Position numbers and translations under genes: made by a program. Positions 1 through 6,066 of a stretch of 8,427 nt of DNA are shown one piece after another (the stretch's first letter is position 1; every line of letters starts with the position of its first letter). The stretch covers positions 1-8,427 of the forward strand of contig DSDZ01000477.1 in NCBI GenBank assembly GCA_011048475.1. Direction: 5' to 3'. The notes beneath the pieces were generated by a model. That model saw only the letters and a list, made by a program, of their open reading frames with translations. It was not told the DNA's origin and made no database searches. Source of the stretch: Bacteroides sp. GTDB lineage: Bacteria; Bacteroidota; Bacteroidia; Bacteroidales; GCA-2748055.

Positions 1-398
1 TCCAAGATCCGCTTCCTGATCTCCTCCGCTTCAAGGGTGATCTCCTCAACCAGGGTATCCGACCGGTCGATGGTTTCCACCCACTCGTCTCCGTCCACCT
101 TGATCTGGACCGCCAGCCTGCGGTACCCCGAGGGATCCGGAAACACGTCCACTTTGGTGACCTTCCCGGAAACGGATGCGTGGATGTTGGTGGAGACAAA
201 TCCTTCTGCCCGGGCGATCAGCTGACCTGTCTTCACCTGTTCACCGCGCTCCACGATTACTTTGGAGGGGGCTCCCAGGTGCTGGGAAACGGGAATGACC
301 ACCGTTTCCGGAAGTGACAGGTCCCGGATCTTCTCTCCGGCCGAAAGCTTGTTCTCCGGAGGGTGTACCCCGCCCATGGTAAATGTCTTAAGCTTCAT
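1..398 (-). CDS. rnfC: RnfC, electron transport complex subunit C (N-terminal part, cut by window edge)
   Basis: This is the start of the peripheral RnfC subunit of the Rnf complex, which in the family carries the NADH/FMN site and two [4Fe-4S] clusters and passes electrons between ferredoxin and NAD+. The 132 visible codons run without a stop from an ATG at 398 to the left edge. The N-terminus reads MKLKTFTMGGVHPPENK, and the GG(V/I)HPPE(N/H)K motif is the hallmark of RnfC. A biotinyl-lipoyl-like beta region follows (around residues 55-95, with GQLIARAEGFVSTNIHASVSGKV). The nucleotide-binding and Fe-S parts lie outside the window. The gene begins 8 bp after the rnfB stop, so it is co-transcribed with it. 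A purine-rich stretch (GAAGAAGAAAA) at the end of rnfB is the only possible ribosome-binding signal. The identity is seen from motif and context; the C-terminal half cannot be judged. Confidence 0.95.
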   Translation of the reverse strand, partial: MKLKTFTMGGVHPPENKLSAGEKIRDLSLPETVVIPVSQHLGAPSKVIVERGEQVKTGQLIARAEGFVSTNIHASVSGKVTKVDVFPDPSGYRRLAVQIKVDGDEWVETIDRSDTLVEEITLEAEEIRKRIL

Positions 399-406
399 GG
401 ATCGGC

Positions 407-1270
407 TTATTTGTTTTCTTCTTCAACAGTCTCCGCTTTTTCGGTTTTTCTTGGTGGGAAATTGATCTCATGGATGCAATTGGTGGGACAGACCTCCACA
501 CATTTCCGGCACAGCTTGCATTTCACGGGATCAATATACGCCAGGTTGTTGTTCATGGTGATGGCTTCGAAGGGACACACATTGAAGCATTTGGAACATC
601 CGATGCAGGCCACCTTGCAGTTCTTGACGGCCACCGCGCCCTTTTCCTCGTTGATGCAGCAGACGAAGATCTTCCGGTCCTTTTTGTTCTTTTTCCGCAG
701 TTCGATGATGTCCCTCGGACAGGCTTCCACGCATGCATTGCAGGCGGTGCATTTGTCGTCCGTTACTTCGGGGAGACCGGTTTCAGGGTTCATGTGGATG
801 GCATCAAAATCACACGCAGCCACGCAATCGCCCAGGCCCAGGCAGCCGTGCGGGCAGCCGCCTTCACCCGCGTACAACTGGTGGGCAATGGCACAGGTGG
901 GGGCTCCGTCATATTCGGTGGTCCTTGCCCTGAACTCCGGGGTGCCGTGACAACGGACCACGGCAACCTTGGGCGCTTGTTCCACGGCTTCCCTGCCGAG
1001 GATGGCCGCTACCCTGGCCATGTTCTCATTCCCCCCCACGGGACAGTAGAGGTTATCCCACAGCTCATTCTTCACCAGCGCCTCGGCAAAGGCCCGGCAG
1101 CCGGCAAAACCGCAGCCCCCGCAGTTGGCACCCGGAAGGGCCTCTTCCACCTCATCGATCCTGGGATCCTCGTATACCCTGAACCGCTGGGCCACAAAAT
1201 AGAGAATGACGGCAGCAGCGGTGCCGATCCCCACCAGGGTGATGATTGTGATGATGATGATCTGGTTCAT
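407..1270 (-). CDS. rnfB: RnfB, Fe-S electron-carrying subunit of the Rnf complex
   Basis: RnfB is the membrane-anchored iron-sulfur subunit that accepts electrons from ferredoxin in the Rnf complex, which conserves energy as an ion gradient. The 287-residue protein has one N-terminal membrane helix (about residues 4-27). Next comes the four-cysteine Fe-S domain with C50, C53, C58 and C76 (GANCGGCGFAGC), then ferredoxin-like cysteine sets: C139/C143/C149/C153, C174/C177/C180/C184, C222/C225/C228/C232 and C251/C254/C257/C261. Further cysteines at 107, 126, 204, 205 and 218 could complete other clusters. This is the long multi-cluster form known from anaerobes and Bacteroidota, longer than the roughly 190-residue proteobacterial form. 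The C-terminal tail is charged (KTEKAETVEEENK). The ATG overlaps the stop of the upstream gene as ATGA, which indicates translational coupling. The first codons contain an ATC-rich trinucleotide run encoding the isoleucines of the anchor. Confidence 0.97.
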   Translation of the reverse strand: MNQIIIITIITLVGIGTAAAVILYFVAQRFRVYEDPRIDEVEEALPGANCGGCGFAGCRAFAEALVKNELWDNLYCPVGGNENMARVAAILGREAVEQAPKVAVVRCHGTPEFRARTTEYDGAPTCAIAHQLYAGEGGCPHGCLGLGDCVAACDFDAIHMNPETGLPEVTDDKCTACNACVEACPRDIIELRKKNKKDRKIFVCCINEEKGAVAVKNCKVACIGCSKCFNVCPFEAITMNNNLAYIDPVKCKLCRKCVEVCPTNCIHEINFPPRKTEKAETVEEENK

Positions 1271-1698
1271 GATCCGGGATTCATTTTCTTCAGCGTAAAT
1301 GTAAATGCATTTGAGATGCGTTTTCTCAGGAGAAGAAGTGCCAGGTAGTAAGGCACCAGTGAACCCAGCGCGATCAATCCGGCACGCATCTCACCGACGC
1401 CCGCGGCCACCAGGCCGGTCAGCACCGCCATCAGCATCACAAACGGATAGATGTACCCCAGTGCCACCGCCTTCAACCCGGTGTTGCGGGCAATCTGCAC
1501 CCTGACCGGTTCACCGGGCGCATACCGGCCATCTTCCACCGGGATGTCCAGGTATTTTTCCTCCCTGTCCGCCGCCCCGCACACTCCTTTCGCATGACAG
1601 GCGGCACATGCCGATTCACAGTTGATCTTTACGTGTGCCACACGGTCCCGTACCTGCTCAACAATTCCTTCATGGTCAATCATATGCTGGTCCGGCAT
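1267..1698 (-). CDS. RseC/MucC family membrane protein, first gene of the rnf operon
   Basis: This 143-residue protein belongs to the RseC/MucC family, linked in other bacteria to sigma-E control and to SoxR reduction. In Bacteroidota it commonly precedes rnfB. The cytoplasmic N-terminal part holds a cysteine cluster, C27-X3-C31-X2-C34-X5-C40 (CESACAACHAKGVC), a likely Fe-S or redox site. Two membrane helices follow, roughly residues 76-98 and 103-123, then a short basic tail. The ATG at 1698 is chosen because GAGGAATCAGG lies just upstream; a second ATG five codons in (1683) is possible. The stop overlaps the rnfB start by four bases. Co-transcription with rnf suggests a role in assembly or electron delivery from Rnf. 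That role is inferred from gene order; family membership is seen directly from the cysteine pattern and two-helix layout. Confidence 0.9.
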   Translation of the reverse strand: MPDQHMIDHEGIVEQVRDRVAHVKINCESACAACHAKGVCGAADREEKYLDIPVEDGRYAPGEPVRVQIARNTGLKAVALGYIYPFVMLMAVLTGLVAAGVGEMRAGLIALGSLVPYYLALLLLRKRISNAFTFTLKKMNPGS

Positions 1699-1722
1699 GG
1701 TCCTGATTCCTCAATTTTGCTA

Positions 1723-1730
1723 CAAAATTA
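1723..1730 (-). promoter_or_regulatory. Candidate Bacteroidota -7 box for the RseC-rnf operon
   Basis: On the minus strand TAATTTTG matches the Bacteroidota -7 consensus TAnnTTTG exactly, 24 bases upstream of the ATG at 1698. This would give a leader of about 18 bases. No good TTTG -33 element is visible at 19-21 bases upstream, so the call rests on one box and its position. The rest of the 116-base spacer (1699-1814) is AT-rich and holds an inverted repeat listed separately. Confidence 0.4.
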
Positions 1731-1781
1731 TTGATGTTGGGGTATTCTAGGTTGCTTAAAATCATGTTCACTCTTTTTCCG

Positions 1782-1808
1782 TGTTATTTATCATGGTTTT
1801 AAATAACA
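1782..1808. repeat. Nine-base AT-rich inverted repeat between the peptidase gene and the rnf operon
   Basis: TGTTATTTA at 1782-1790 pairs perfectly with TAAATAACA at 1800-1808 around a 9-base spacer. It lies 6 bases beyond the stop of the peptidase gene and about 50 bases upstream of the candidate rnf promoter. No T-run follows on the minus strand (A-rich sequence follows instead), so it is not a classical intrinsic terminator. It may be a weak transcript-end hairpin for the peptidase gene or a protein-binding dyad. Confidence 0.45.
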
Positions 1809-1814
1809 TGGCGA

Positions 1815-3275
1815 TCAGAAGGTGAAGCCCATGAGAAAATAAACCTGGCCCGGAAGCACCCTTTCCGCATCCCCGTCTCGGTAGAGTCCGGAAAGCGCAC
1901 TCTGGAAACGGACTCCGTACTGGAAGCGCATCACCTGGAACCCGAAACCGTAAGTGATGCCGTATCCCCGGTCGTTGTATTCCGCTGTGAAATCCACCGC
2001 ACCGTTGTCCGTTTTCCCGGCAAAATGATAACTGTAATATCCTCCGATCTGGAAGGATGTCCTCATTCCGCCTCCGCGCCGGCCCGGATTGCTGATCAGC
2101 AGGTTGAGGGGGACTGTCACCGAATGGGTCCGGAATTTCCCGTCCGGGTGCCGGCTTCCCGCGGTCCCGTACAGCACCTCCGGCTGGAGGGTCAAAAAGC
2201 GGGTGATCCTGATATTCGCGAAAAGCCCTGCCTGGGTGGCAAAAATGCTTTTTGCCCTGTAGAATGCCTCCGGGTATTCGTGATGACCCGACCCCAGGTT
2301 AAGCCTCACTCCCGGAGTGAAGATCCCGGCTTTTTCAGCGGTTTCTTCCGCAGGCTGCATATCGGAGATGGATTCGGCCCTGGATAGCTGCAGGAGGGCA
2401 TCGCTCAGATAATTGACGATGAGGGCCATCCCATCGTAATCCAGCAGATCGGCATCATCCTCCGGCTTGTGGTAAGGGGATTCCGTTCCGGTAAAGACAT
2501 GGATGGCCGGGATCCCCCGGTTCCCGAAGGGGGCAGTGTCGGTGCGCTGCACCACCTGGCCGTCGGATTTTCTGACCACGAGGCCGTGTTTGGCGGCAAG
2601 CTCACCGGTGAGCCATTCCCGGCCGGTCATCTGCTTCACCCCGTGCAGGTCCACTCCCCCGTGGGCCTGGTACATCCCCACCATGTCCAGGCTGAACATC
2701 AGGCTGATCTTTTCCGGACTCACCGTGGAATCCTCCACGAAACGGGTGGATCCGATCAGTCCGCTCTCCTCCCCGTCGAAGGCCACAATGATGATGCTCC
2801 TGCCCGGGGATTCTGCGTTTCCGGCCAGGTTCCTGCCGATCTCGATGATGGACGCGATGCCGGAGGCGTTGTCATCAGCCCCGTTGTAAACCACCGTATC
2901 GCCGTCGCTGACCTTCCATCCCAGGTGGTCGTAATGGGCGCCCACCACGATATATTCCTCCCGCAGTTCAGGGTCGCTGCCCGGAATGACACCCACCACA
3001 TTCCGCCCCCGGATGTTGAGGATCCCGGTCCTGTGGGTAAAGGGATGAAAATAGTCTCCCTGATACGGCCCGATCCCCGCCTGGCTGAACCGGCAGGCGA
3101 TGTAATCCGATGCCTTCCGGCCCTGTTCAGTCCCGAACCCGCGCCCCAGAAGGGAATCCGAGGCAAGGTAGAAAACATGCTGTTTCAGCAATTCGGGGGA
3201 TGTGGAAAACTGGGCCGACAGGGACACGGTCATCCCGGCTGCAAGGACCAGCAGGAGTCGTTTTGTTTGAATCAT
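1815..3275 (-). CDS. Secreted M28-family zinc peptidase fused to a C-terminal outer-membrane beta-barrel
   Basis: The 486-residue product starts with a signal peptide (residues 1-21, cleavage likely after SLSA). Residues about 25-297 form an M28 metallopeptidase domain. By analogy with Aeromonas aminopeptidase the di-zinc ligands are H114 (GAHYDH), bridging D134 (NGADDNASG), E170, D197 (LDMVG) and H269 (PYHKPEDD), with E169 as general base (DGEESG). All are present, so the enzyme should be active on peptide N-termini or short peptides. After a linker rich in Glu and Ala (about 298-316), residues 317-486 read as alternating beta strands with the PorT/OMP_b-brl_2 signatures LTLQPEVLYGTAG (361-373) and VTVPLNLLIS (386-395), ending in phenylalanine (FLMGFTF) as outer-membrane barrels do. 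The join is in one open frame. The start is fixed by an in-frame TAA 12 bases upstream of the ATG. The peptidase would most likely sit on the periplasmic side of the outer membrane, which is inference. Substrate is unknown. Confidence 0.9.
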   Translation of the reverse strand: MIQTKRLLLVLAAGMTVSLSAQFSTSPELLKQHVFYLASDSLLGRGFGTEQGRKASDYIACRFSQAGIGPYQGDYFHPFTHRTGILNIRGRNVVGVIPGSDPELREEYIVVGAHYDHLGWKVSDGDTVVYNGADDNASGIASIIEIGRNLAGNAESPGRSIIIVAFDGEESGLIGSTRFVEDSTVSPEKISLMFSLDMVGMYQAHGGVDLHGVKQMTGREWLTGELAAKHGLVVRKSDGQVVQRTDTAPFGNRGIPAIHVFTGTESPYHKPEDDADLLDYDGMALIVNYLSDALLQLSRAESISDMQPAEETAEKAGIFTPGVRLNLGSGHHEYPEAFYRAKSIFATQAGLFANIRITRFLTLQPEVLYGTAGSRHPDGKFRTHSVTVPLNLLISNPGRRGGGMRTSFQIGGYYSYHFAGKTDNGAVDFTAEYNDRGYGITYGFGFQVMRFQYGVRFQSALSGLYRDGDAERVLPGQVYFLMGFTF

Positions 3276-3303
3276 GTGATGTCGTTATGTCAGGTTCCAA
3301 ATT

Positions 3304-3381
3304 TTTCTGAGGGATGACCTGGAAGTCACCTGGGATTTTTGCAAAGCAACAACCACGTGACGACAGGGCATCCCTCAGAAA
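3304..3381. repeat. Long interrupted inverted repeat between mscL and the peptidase gene
   Basis: TTTCTGAGGGATG at 3304-3316 is perfectly complementary to CATCCCTCAGAAA at 3369-3381. After one mismatch the pairing resumes with CCTG (3318-3321) and CAGG (3364-3367). After a small internal loop, GTCAC (3325-3329) pairs with GTGAC (3357-3361). In the remaining loop TTGC-aaa-GCAA (3339-3349) can form a mini-hairpin. As minus-strand RNA this would be a long structured element after the mscL stop, ending 28 bases before the peptidase start. There is no U-tract after it on either strand. It could be a transcript-end structure for mscL, a leader structure for the peptidase gene, or a small intergenic repeat element. 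No flanking target-site duplication is visible. Confidence 0.65.
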
Positions 3382-3407
3382 TGAAAGCAAGGGAGACAGG
3401 GTCCGGT

Positions 3408-3821
3408 TTACTTCTTCAGCAGGTCCCTGATCTCGGTCAGCAGGTTTTCTTCCTTGCTGGGAGCGGGCGGCGGAGCAGCAGCCTCTTCCTTTTTCTCGAG
3501 CTTCTCCTTCATTTTGTTGTACCCCTTGACCACCCAGAAGACGGCCAGTGCAACGATCAGGAAGGTGATGATCGTGTTCAGGAACAGCCCGATGCTCATG
3601 GCCACCTCGGGGACTTCCTCGCCGCCTGCCATGGTGGCGGCCTTCAGGACGATCTTCCAGTCCGCAAAGTCCACATTCCCGAGCAGGAGTCCGATGGGCG
3701 GCATGATGATGTGGTCCACCAGGGATTTGACAATGGCGCCAAAATAAAGGGCGAGGATCAGGCCGACCGCCATTTCCATGACGTTGCCTTTGCTGATGAA
3801 TTTTTTAAATTCCTGTAACAT
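3408..3821 (-). CDS. mscL: Large-conductance mechanosensitive channel MscL
   Basis: MscL is the pentameric inner-membrane channel that opens under membrane tension to release solutes during osmotic downshock. The 137-residue length is normal (E. coli has 136). The order is an N-terminal amphipathic helix (MLQEFKKFISKGNV), TM1 at about residues 14-43 with the conserved HIIMPPIGLLLG exit, a short periplasmic loop (51-74), TM2 at about 76-100, a charged Ala/Pro linker (KKEEAAAPPPAPSKEE) and the C-terminal bundle helix ENLLTEIRDLLKK. The gating glycine equivalent to E. coli G22 is kept (G20), but the constriction region is unusual: E. coli G26, A27, A28 and K31 correspond to A24, L25, Y26 and A29. 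The gene stands between a recG terminator and the long inverted repeat, so it may be monocistronic. Identity is secure; altered gating is inference. Confidence 0.97.
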   Translation of the reverse strand: MLQEFKKFISKGNVMEMAVGLILALYFGAIVKSLVDHIIMPPIGLLLGNVDFADWKIVLKAATMAGGEEVPEVAMSIGLFLNTIITFLIVALAVFWVVKGYNKMKEKLEKKEEAAAPPPAPSKEENLLTEIRDLLKK

Positions 3822-3845
3822 TGTTTTTTAGTTTAAGGGTTAATC

Positions 3846-3888
3846 AAAAGAAAACAACCTTTGCACGGTGAAATCCAGCAGGTTGTTT
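3846..3888 (-). terminator. Intrinsic terminator downstream of recG
   Basis: On the minus strand AAACAACCT (3888-3880) pairs with AGGTTGTTT (3860-3852) across a 19-base loop, and the stem runs into TTTTCTTTT (3854-3846). The hairpin begins 27 bases beyond the recG stop. Stem plus U-rich tract in the right orientation make a good rho-independent terminator that separates recG from mscL. The remainder of the spacer up to the mscL start shows no clear promoter box. Confidence 0.75.
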
Positions 3889-3915
3889 CCGTTTATGTTC
3901 TGAAATTTAGGAAAA

Positions 3916-5679
3916 TTAACTGATATTCCCCCAGTCGATCCGTTCGGGGTGTGCTTTTTTCACGTGTTTGGCAAAGAGCCAGTTTTTTTCAAGGGACAGG
4001 TCGGGATCCTCCGCGATGATATTTTCCGCTGTGTCGCGGGCCAGCTGCAGGATCTGTCCGTCGCGCCCCAGGTGGGCGATCTTCAGGTTGAAGGGGACCC
4101 CGCTCTGCTGGGTGCCCTCGATGTCGCCCGGTCCCCTCAGCTTCAAATCCACCTCGGCGATCTCGAACCCGTCAGTGGTGGCCACCATGGTATCGATCCG
4201 TTTTCTGGCCTCCTCCGACAGCTTGTAGCCGGTCATCAAAATGCAGTAGGACTGGTCGGCTCCCCGTCCCACCCGTCCGCGCAGCTGGTGCAGCTGGGAA
4301 AGGCCGAACCGCTCGGCGCTTTCGATGATCATCACCGTGGCGTTGGGAACATCCACCCCCACCTCGATCACCGTGGTGGCCACCATGATGTGGGTCCGTC
4401 CGGCCAGGAAATGGCGCATGGAGATCTCCTTCTCCTCCGGTTTCATCCGCCCGTGGACCACGCTGACCTGGTAGAGCGGGGGTGGGAAGGCCCGGGAGAT
4501 GCTCTCGTAACCGTCCTCCAAATCCTTGTAATCCAGGGTCTCGGACTCTTTGATCAGGGGATAGACGATGTAAGCCTGTCTCCCCTCGGCCAGTTTCTTC
4601 TTCAGAAATCCGAATACCTGCAGCCGCTTTGCGTCGTAAGAATGGCGGGTGATCACAGGCCTGCGGCCCGGGGGCAGCTCGTCGATCACCGACACGTCCA
4701 AATCGCCGTACAGCGTCATGGCCAGGGTGCGCGGGATGGGAGTGGCCGTCATCACCAGGACGTGGGGCAGCACGTCCGCTTTTTCCCAGAGCCTGGCCCG
4801 CTGGGCCACCCCGAACCGGTGCTGCTCGTCAATGACCACCAGTCCCAGGCTTTTAAACTGCACCGTTTCCTCGATGAGCGCATGCGTGCCGATCAGAATG
4901 GGCAGGGTCCCCTCGAGCAGTCCCCCGTGAATCACCTCCCGTTCGCTCTTTTTGGTGGATCCGGTGAGCAGCCGCACCTCCAGGTCCATTCCCTCCAGGA
5001 AGGCCGTGATGCTACGGAAATGCTGCTGGGCCAGGATCTCCGTGGGGGCCATGATGCAGGCCTGGAACCCGTTGTCGATGGCAATGAGCATGGACATAAG
5101 CGCCACCAGTGTCTTCCCGCTGCCCACATCGCCCTGCAGCAGCCGGTTCATCTGCTTCCCGGATCCCATGTCCCTGCGGATCTCCTTCATGACCCGTTTT
5201 TGTGCGTCAGTGAGCTCGAAGGGCAGGAACTCACTGTAGAAGGTGTTGAAGTTTTCCCCCACCTTTCTGAATACATTTCCCCTGAAGTGCCTGGTCCTGG
5301 CTGACTTGCTCTGGAGGATGTTCAGCTGGATATAGAACAGCTCCTCGAACTTCAGCCGGAGTTCGGCCCTGCGGTACTGGGCGGGTGAGTCGGGGAAATG
5401 GATCTGGCGCAGGGCGGTGTCCAGGTTCACCAGGTTCAGTTTCTGAAGCAGCCAGGCGGGAAGGGTTTCCTCGAAACGCTCGGGCAGGTTTTTGATCAGG
5501 TTGGCCTGCAGCTTGCTGATGGCCTTCGAGGTGAGGTAATTGTCCTTGAGCTTCTCGGTGGTGGGGTAGACGGCCTGCAGTTTTGAAGTGACCGCCTGCC
5601 TGCGGCCGGGATCTTCGATCTCGGGGTGCACCACGTTGATCTTCCGGTTGAAGATGGTGGGTTTCCCGAAGATCACCAC
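3916..5679 (-). CDS. recG: recG wedge-remnant and helicase fragment as literally encoded
   Basis: This open frame of 587 residues can start at a GTG (5679) that overlaps the stop of the N-terminal fragment by seven bases. The frame itself is open further upstream to the frameshift. It holds the end of the wedge domain (VIFGKPTIFNRKINVVHPE), the whole two-lobe superfamily 2 helicase core, and the RecG C-terminal region after QLRGRVGRG. The GTG is an internal valine of normal RecG, not a natural start. The GTG/TGA overlap could in principle allow reinitiation, but a product without residues 1-113 would lack much of the fork-binding wedge. Confidence 0.75.
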   Translation of the reverse strand: MVIFGKPTIFNRKINVVHPEIEDPGRRQAVTSKLQAVYPTTEKLKDNYLTSKAISKLQANLIKNLPERFEETLPAWLLQKLNLVNLDTALRQIHFPDSPAQYRRAELRLKFEELFYIQLNILQSKSARTRHFRGNVFRKVGENFNTFYSEFLPFELTDAQKRVMKEIRRDMGSGKQMNRLLQGDVGSGKTLVALMSMLIAIDNGFQACIMAPTEILAQQHFRSITAFLEGMDLEVRLLTGSTKKSEREVIHGGLLEGTLPILIGTHALIEETVQFKSLGLVVIDEQHRFGVAQRARLWEKADVLPHVLVMTATPIPRTLAMTLYGDLDVSVIDELPPGRRPVITRHSYDAKRLQVFGFLKKKLAEGRQAYIVYPLIKESETLDYKDLEDGYESISRAFPPPLYQVSVVHGRMKPEEKEISMRHFLAGRTHIMVATTVIEVGVDVPNATVMIIESAERFGLSQLHQLRGRVGRGADQSYCILMTGYKLSEEARKRIDTMVATTDGFEIAEVDLKLRGPGDIEGTQQSGVPFNLKIAHLGRDGQILQLARDTAENIIAEDPDLSLEKNWLFAKHVKKAHPERIDWGNIS

Positions 5680-6017
5680 CTCCTTGTCCGGCGGGTAGTT
5701 CTCCGGGATCCACTTTGCTCCCCTGAACCAGACAGCTCCAGGTGACCGGTGCCGTCGGTAAATCCGGCCACCAGTCTTTTCCCGCTCCCCTTCCCGACAG
5801 AAGCATAGCCTGTGATCTTCCCCCGGATCTGGACATGGGGCATGTCGGCGGTTACCTCCGAGATGCGGTAAAACCTGCTCCGGTCCACATACCTGAACGG
5901 GAAATGGGTGATCAGGTCCTCGAATGTGCTGATGTTCAGTTCCTGTCTCAGCAACTCGGCCCGTTTGGGGCCCACCCCCTGAAGAAACTGGATGTCCTGC
6001 TGCAGATATTGTTGCAT
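5673..6017 (-). CDS. recG: recG N-terminal fragment as literally encoded
   Basis: As the sequence stands, translation from the ATG at 6017 gives 114 residues. Residues 1-95 are ordinary RecG N-terminus up to GTGHLEL, and the last 19 (SGSGEQSGSRRTTRRTRRW) are out-of-frame product ending at TGA. The fragment carries only part of the DNA-binding region and no helicase motif, so alone it should not work as a helicase. Residue 1 is well placed: MQQYLQQDIQFLQGVGPKRA aligns with the normal start of Bacteroidota RecG. Confidence 0.8.
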   Translation of the reverse strand: MQQYLQQDIQFLQGVGPKRAELLRQELNISTFEDLITHFPFRYVDRSRFYRISEVTADMPHVQIRGKITGYASVGKGSGKRLVAGFTDGTGHLELSGSGEQSGSRRTTRRTRRW

Positions 6018-6023
6018 GCGTGG

Positions 6024-6050
6024 AGCATTTTATGTAAAATTAGCATTTTA
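6024..6050. promoter_or_regulatory. AGCATTTTA repeat cluster in the recG/methyltransferase divergent spacer
   Basis: The 49-base spacer between the divergent starts holds AGCATTTTA at 6024-6032 and again at 6042-6050, with the inverted TAAAAT at 6035-6040 between them, so TAAAAT-tagc-ATTTTA is also a perfect dyad. The copies are 18 bases apart. The minus strand also gives TAATTTTA (one base off the -7 consensus) for recG. The cluster could be an operator or part of overlapping promoters, or only AT-rich promoter sequence. Confidence 0.35.
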
Positions 6051-6066
6051 GCGCAATCTTGCCAGG

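Larger units (their letters stand above)
3916..6017 (-). pseudogene. recG: recG, ATP-dependent DNA helicase, full locus interrupted by a one-base frameshift
   Basis: RecG remodels stalled replication forks and branched recombination intermediates. Read with one base restored, the locus encodes 700 residues, the usual RecG length. The order would be an N-terminal DNA-binding part (VGPKRAELL at 15-23; PFRYVDRSRFY at 40-50), the OB-fold wedge, then helicase motifs: Walker A GDVGSGKT (296-303), APTEILAQQH (324-333), DEQH (397-400), TATPIPRTLA (424-433), VATTVIEVGVDVP (546-558) and QLRGRVGRG (578-586). All motifs are intact. The break is at residue 95: the strand reads CTGGAGCTGTCTGG where GAGCTGGTCTGG is expected, and adding one G restores LVWFRGAKWIPENYPPDKEVV, the usual RecG continuation. 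The rest shows no decay, so this is either a very recent mutation or a sequencing or assembly error. The gene diverges from the methyltransferase gene and ends at its own terminator. Confidence 0.9.

Noticed and set aside
1232..1262. ATC trinucleotide run at the start of rnfB as a phase-variable repeat
   Set aside because: The run is short and interrupted, its unit is three bases so slippage would not shift frame, and it simply encodes isoleucines of the membrane anchor.
470..1348. A 292-codon plus-strand open frame opposite rnfB
   Set aside because: It is the antisense of a gene with clear ferredoxin motifs and of the RseC-like gene. Its product has no recognisable domain and arises from codon bias in GC-rich DNA.
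2469..3317. A 282-codon plus-strand open frame opposite the M28 peptidase
   Set aside because: The minus strand has all M28 metal ligands and a signal peptide; the plus-strand frame shows nothing protein-like.
3304..3381. The long inverted repeat as a miniature transposable element
   Set aside because: No target-site duplication flanks it and a second copy cannot be sought here, so it is kept only as an inverted repeat.
3127..3390. An 87-codon minus-strand frame covering the mscL-peptidase spacer
   Set aside because: It overlaps the peptidase signal peptide region in another frame, crosses the inverted repeat and has no recognisable features.
3949..5304. A 451-codon plus-strand open frame opposite recG
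   Set aside because: RecG helicase motifs are intact on the minus strand through this whole stretch. The plus-strand product is rich in His, Gln and Gly with no domain, typical of a shadow frame.
5231..5836. A 201-codon minus-strand frame across the recG break
   Set aside because: This is the third frame and contains no RecG motif; only a one-base change linking the other two frames restores the protein.
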